Part shown: one piece after another, positions 60,638-64,000 of the stretch | Position numbering within the stretch: position 1 is the first letter of the stretch | How the letters are laid out: each line of letters begins with the position of its first letter | DNA from: Hippasteria phrygiana | Taxonomy: Eukaryota; Echinodermata; Asteroidea; Valvatida; Goniasteridae | Assembly (NCBI GenBank): GCA_037893225.1 | Contig: JAZGUH010000775.1 | Span: 248,001-312,000, forward strand | Direction: 5' to 3' | DNA: 64,000 nucleotides | Made by a program: the position numbers and the translations under genes | The notes under the pieces: model-generated | Database searches by the model: none | What the model saw: the letters and a program-made list of their open reading frames with translations, nothing else | What the model was told of the DNA's origin: nothing

Positions 60638-61411
60638 CAGATTTGATTCCATTCATTTTCCCATATAAGTATATACATATTAACAAGTTGGACACAATTT
60701 TGCAATAAATGGTCACTTGTTTTGACCGGGAAATCAACAAACGGTCATGCCCAGCGTGTCGTAAAACTTTAAATAAAGGGCAAAAATTTAAATACCAACT
60801 TAAGGAAAAAAATAACCAATTACATTGACTTGTCCAATCCTTGCGGTAAACTTTCCCAGTTAAACTGTCCCAACTTCAGGAATGGACAGTTGAATAAATT
60901 ATGCAAACAACTCAATGCTGAGTAAATATAATCAGTTCCTGGTAAAAACAAAAAAACCGACCCGAACCGACCCGACCGATCAACCAACCAAAAAACAGTG
61001 TACGTGCTATGCATGACTAAATACGCATTAACTGAACATGCAAGTATATTTCTAGGTTCTTATACTCTAAATAGAAGACTGTCTAAAAATGAAGAATCAA
61101 ATCACTGTTAACAATATAAATCAAGTTGCCACTATATAACAAGCCGAAAACCTTATGATCAGTGTTGATGAGTTGAATCCATATGTCACATGCACTTGTG
61201 AAAACAAACACTAAAAGAATAAACATCATCAGGAGTAAAATACAAGGGAGTCTCAGTCTACGCCATTTTGATAAATTTTCAACAGATTTTATTTTTCTTT
61301 CAGCTACTGCACATGTGCTTTGGAATACAAACTTCATGTCTAGCATAGAGCAAACTCAATACTTAATAACCGTCTCTACCAAGATGGTTTCATCTTTCCC
61401 CCTCTCTCCCT

Positions 61412-63673
61412 TCATGCCACACTGCCAATGGACATTGGCTCGTAACTATCAGCGTCGTCCTTCTTGGGCAGAATCGGGGTCTGGTACCTGGATGGGAGTG
61501 TCGTTGTTGACAAGGCAACCTCGTAGTTGTCGTCTGTGTCCTTCTCGATCGTTGGAGTCATGTAAGTGTCATCCGCTGCTTCGTTGACATAGCCTCCTTC
61601 TGAGCGAGTAGCCTTAGTTTTACGGACGCGAACCTTAAGCTTGTGATCGACAGAAAGTCCTTCTGCTGGCCCGCTCGGCTGGTCTTTCTTCTTGTAACGC
61701 CGACGGACACAGATGACCAAGGCAACGACAATTAGTGTGACAATAAGGGTGATAAACATGGTAGGGACAACTGACACGGCAAGCGAGCTACTGCTGGGTA
61801 GTTCAGATTTAACAGTGATGTCAACGACAGCTCTCGCCTTCTTACCCCAGACATTTTCGACCAAGCACGTGTACGTTCCTTGGTCGTATTTCTGAATTGA
61901 AATAATATGTAAAGTCATGTCTTGAGAAATGACAAACCTGCCCTGCCATTTTTCTGATATCACCGTGCCGTTCAAGTCCAGCCATGTTACGTTGGGGGCC
62001 GGGATGCCGGTTGCAGTGCATGATAAGGTCGCTGTCTGACCGACTGCGATTTGGAGATGGTTAGGGTTTGTCACGGCCTTCGGAGGTTCGCAGGAGAAGT
62101 CATGTATGTCCAAGTCTGTGATCACTGCTTCAGCATGCCGTGGTGGGCCTTGGCATCGAGTGAGAGCAGAGGGTGGATTGTTAAGCAGCCAGTCACGTAG
62201 ACCAGTCAGCCTGCAGTCACACTGGAGAGGGTTGCCTTCTAGCTCGAGTCTAGAGAGGGCGCGGTTTCTCACAGACAGAGAATCACCAGGAACCACTTCA
62301 ATGTGGTTGAAACGCATGTCCAGTATAGCCAGGTTGTCGCAGTGACCTAAGATTTCACTAATGTCATTGATTGAATTGTGAGTCAGCACCAGGTTCCGCA
62401 GATCGGTAAGATGGTCACAGTTACCAAGATCAAAGACATCGAGTTTATTTTCAGACAAGTCCATCGTGACCAGTCCAGGCATCTGCCTTAGCATCTCCGA
62501 GTGGACGTAGAACAGTTGATTGCCGGCGAGATACAGACGTTCCAGTGAGTCTAGACCGATAAAGTAGTCAGGATGCAACACGGTGAGTTGGTTGTTGGTG
62601 ATGGAAAGCTCCACCAGCTCAGCCTGGTTGAGGAATACTCCACCCAACAATGACGTCAGAGCGTTGCCATCGAGATACAGAGACCGTAGCATCGTGAGTT
62701 GTCTCAGAGCGGTTGAGGAGATGAACAAGAGTCGATTGTTTGCTACGTGGAGCTCCGTCAGGTTAATGAATCCTTGCAGCGTTGTAGAGGACAGGTTGGC
62801 CAGCAAGTTATCATCAGCGTTTAGGATCTGCAGCCCATCTGCCCAATCGGGTTGTATCAGGGAATCGAACGAGTTGTTCCTTGTGTCCAATTTCTCCATT
62901 GACTTATCTCCACGCTGGTCTAACCTGAATCCATTTCTCAAGTCGCGCAGTTCGTTGCTGGCTACATTGAGCCGAGTGGGAGCTGGCGCATTAATATATG
63001 TAAGTCTATTGTGACTCAGCGACAATAAGTTTAGCTGAGAGCGGTAACCATCGAGGTACATAGAGATAGAGGTGATTTCATTGTGGTCTAATAAGAAGGT
63101 GAAATTAGAACTTGAATGCCTTGAATATATGTCAAAGTAATCTATTCGGTTGAACCGCAAGCTTACAAAAGAGGGTACAAAATCAAAATAATAAAAAATA
63201 TAACCTGCCAGTTTATTTGAATCCGCAGAAAAGTGCGTCAAGGACCGACAAGGAATATTCGGTAAATCAGTCAGCGAGTTGTTGTCCACCCATAATTTCT
63301 CGAGGGAATCAAGTCTGCATTCACGGCCCAAACTGGAAATGATGTTGTGTCGCACTGAGAGTTTTTCCAGGCTTCCCAAATTAGTTGACGTCAATAATGT
63401 TCTCACATCAGTTAGGAAGTTGTAGTCAAGGTACAGCTCAACCAAACTCGTGAAAGTCCCGTTGAAATCGTCTGGCTCCAGAACCGAGATGTTGTTGTGG
63501 CTTAAATGCATAACGAGGGCGTCTGGGTAGTTGATGGGGATGCAGTCCAGATAACGGGAGGAGCAGTCGGCCCTTGCAGTCACGTGGTCGTAATCACACT
63601 GCGCATGACAGCGTGACGATTGGGAGATTTTGATGGAAGCCCCGAGACACAGCAGCAGCATGAATGAGGCCAT
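61412..63673 (-). CDS. LRR-Ig transmembrane receptor B (single coding exon, 753 aa)
   Basis: Tandem duplicate of receptor A with the same order of domains: signal peptide, LRRNT, about 18 LRRs, LRRCT, Ig, membrane helix, tyrosine tail. The tail motifs are Y695VNE, Y704MTP, Y717EVA, Y730QTP and Y744EPM, all kept. Differences from A are scattered and few except at residues about 140-228. There, several replacements and small indels cluster (for example PYIPTCRS versus PNIPCRS, and HMRLRGYRSLN versus SISMYLDGYRSQLN). The juxtamembrane stalk also differs (NESKLPSS versus KSELPSS). The ATG again sits six bases after an AG acceptor (TTTCAGGTAAAG). Likely functional; same cautions on role as receptor A. 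Confidence 0.9.
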   Translation of the reverse strand: MASFMLLLCLGASIKISQSSRCHAQCDYDHVTARADCSSRYLDCIPINYPDALVMHLSHNNISVLEPDDFNGTFTSLVELYLDYNFLTDVRTLLTSTNLGSLEKLSVRHNIISSLGRECRLDSLEKLWVDNNSLTDLPNIPCRSLTHFSADSNKLAGYIFYYFDFVPSFVSLRFNRIDYFDIYSRHSSSNFTFLLDHNEITSISMYLDGYRSQLNLLSLSHNRLTYINAPAPTRLNVASNELRDLRNGFRLDQRGDKSMEKLDTRNNSFDSLIQPDWADGLQILNADDNLLANLSSTTLQGFINLTELHVANNRLLFISSTALRQLTMLRSLYLDGNALTSLLGGVFLNQAELVELSITNNQLTVLHPDYFIGLDSLERLYLAGNQLFYVHSEMLRQMPGLVTMDLSENKLDVFDLGNCDHLTDLRNLVLTHNSINDISEILGHCDNLAILDMRFNHIEVVPGDSLSVRNRALSRLELEGNPLQCDCRLTGLRDWLLNNPPSALTRCQGPPRHAEAVITDLDIHDFSCEPPKAVTNPNHLQIAVGQTATLSCTATGIPAPNVTWLDLNGTVISEKWQGRFVISQDMTLHIISIQKYDQGTYTCLVENVWGKKARAVVDITVKSELPSSSSLAVSVVPTMFITLIVTLIVVALVICVRRRYKKKDQPSGPAEGLSVDHKLKVRVRKTKATRSEGGYVNEAADDTYMTPTIEKDTDDNYEVALSTTTLPSRYQTPILPKKDDADSYEPMSIGSVA

Positions 63674-64000
63674 CTTTACCTGAAATATTTAAAACATTCA
63701 GTTCAACAAGCAGAGTGGCAGAAAGCGGGACGCAATTTTCCAGTAATATTTGAGTAATAAATTGACTAAAACTAATGGTTCCTTCGTAGTTGAAATCTAC
63801 TCTTCACGGGTATACTGCCTTATCTGTCCTATTGTAACAATATTACTGAGGAGACATTTTAAGCTAATTTAAATCTAATTTACTCTTTAAAGAATGTTTG
63901 CTGTATTACCAATTCTCCCTGTTAGGCTCACTCAACCAATTTTACGAAACTAAATGTTATTTGCGTGGCTAAAAATATTGTTTTATTTATATGTGACCTG
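63674..64000. other. 5' flank of receptor B and end of duplication
   Basis: Collinear with 56274-56489 up to about 63890 (AATCTAATTTACTCTT), then unique AT-rich sequence. No further feature seen. Confidence 0.5.

Larger units (their letters stand above)
56542..61411. other. spacer between receptors A and B
   Basis: Duplicate of 49408-54014 with the same repeat order. No independent gene is supported. Confidence 0.55.
56490..63890. repeat. tandem segmental duplication, unit B
   Basis: About 7.4 kb, collinear with unit A. It is longer mainly because of extra sequence at about 56780-56930 (includes a TTTG microsatellite) and a fuller M6 repeat (57895-58075). Confidence 0.88.

Overview
The window is eukaryotic nuclear DNA. 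The genes are split by introns with GT/AG borders, codon phases carry across the splice sites, and there are many short non-autonomous transposons and foldback repeats. It suggests a marine invertebrate deuterostome. Reasons are a large LRR-Ig receptor family, an expanded non-HRD kinase type, frequent ACATGTACATGTA-like simple sequence, and foldback elements resembling sea urchin TU elements. I lean to an echinoderm, perhaps a sea star, but amphioxus or a hemichordate is not excluded.

Layout. 157-1141 (+): terminal exon of a protein kinase gene that starts outside the window. 3629-13791 (-): a complete five-coding-exon IMMP2L gene (mitochondrial inner membrane protease subunit 2, 186 aa), rebuilt by hand with every splice phase agreeing. 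13792-26246: intergenic, mostly repeats. 26247-41736 (-): a complete ten-coding-exon SNX5/6/32-type PX-BAR sorting nexin (about 394 aa), also with every phase agreeing. 41737-47592: intergenic, rich in nested repeats. 47593-63673 (-): a three-member array of LRR-Ig transmembrane receptors. The left member (47593-49407) is a pseudogene with frameshifts and an internal deletion. The other two (54015-56273 and 61412-63673, 752 and 753 aa) are intact in one coding exon each and lie in a recent tandem duplication of about 7.1-7.4 kb.

The receptors are the most interesting content. Each has a signal peptide, about 18 LRRs, an LRRCT, one Ig domain, a single membrane helix, and a short tail with five evenly spaced tyrosine motifs (YVNE, YMTP, YEVx, YQxP, YExM). 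These resemble Grb2, Crk/Nck, Src-family and PI3K SH2 docking sites. All five persist in the decayed paralogue. The two intact copies differ most, with small indels, in one patch of LRRs.

The repeats are the second theme. Several unrelated MITE families are flanked by TTAA, the piggyBac-type target. For two of them the window itself holds a matching empty site, so the TTAA duplication can be read directly. There are also large foldback elements, one with arms built of 16-bp tandem repeats. No CRISPR, operon, rRNA or convincing functional tRNA gene was seen.
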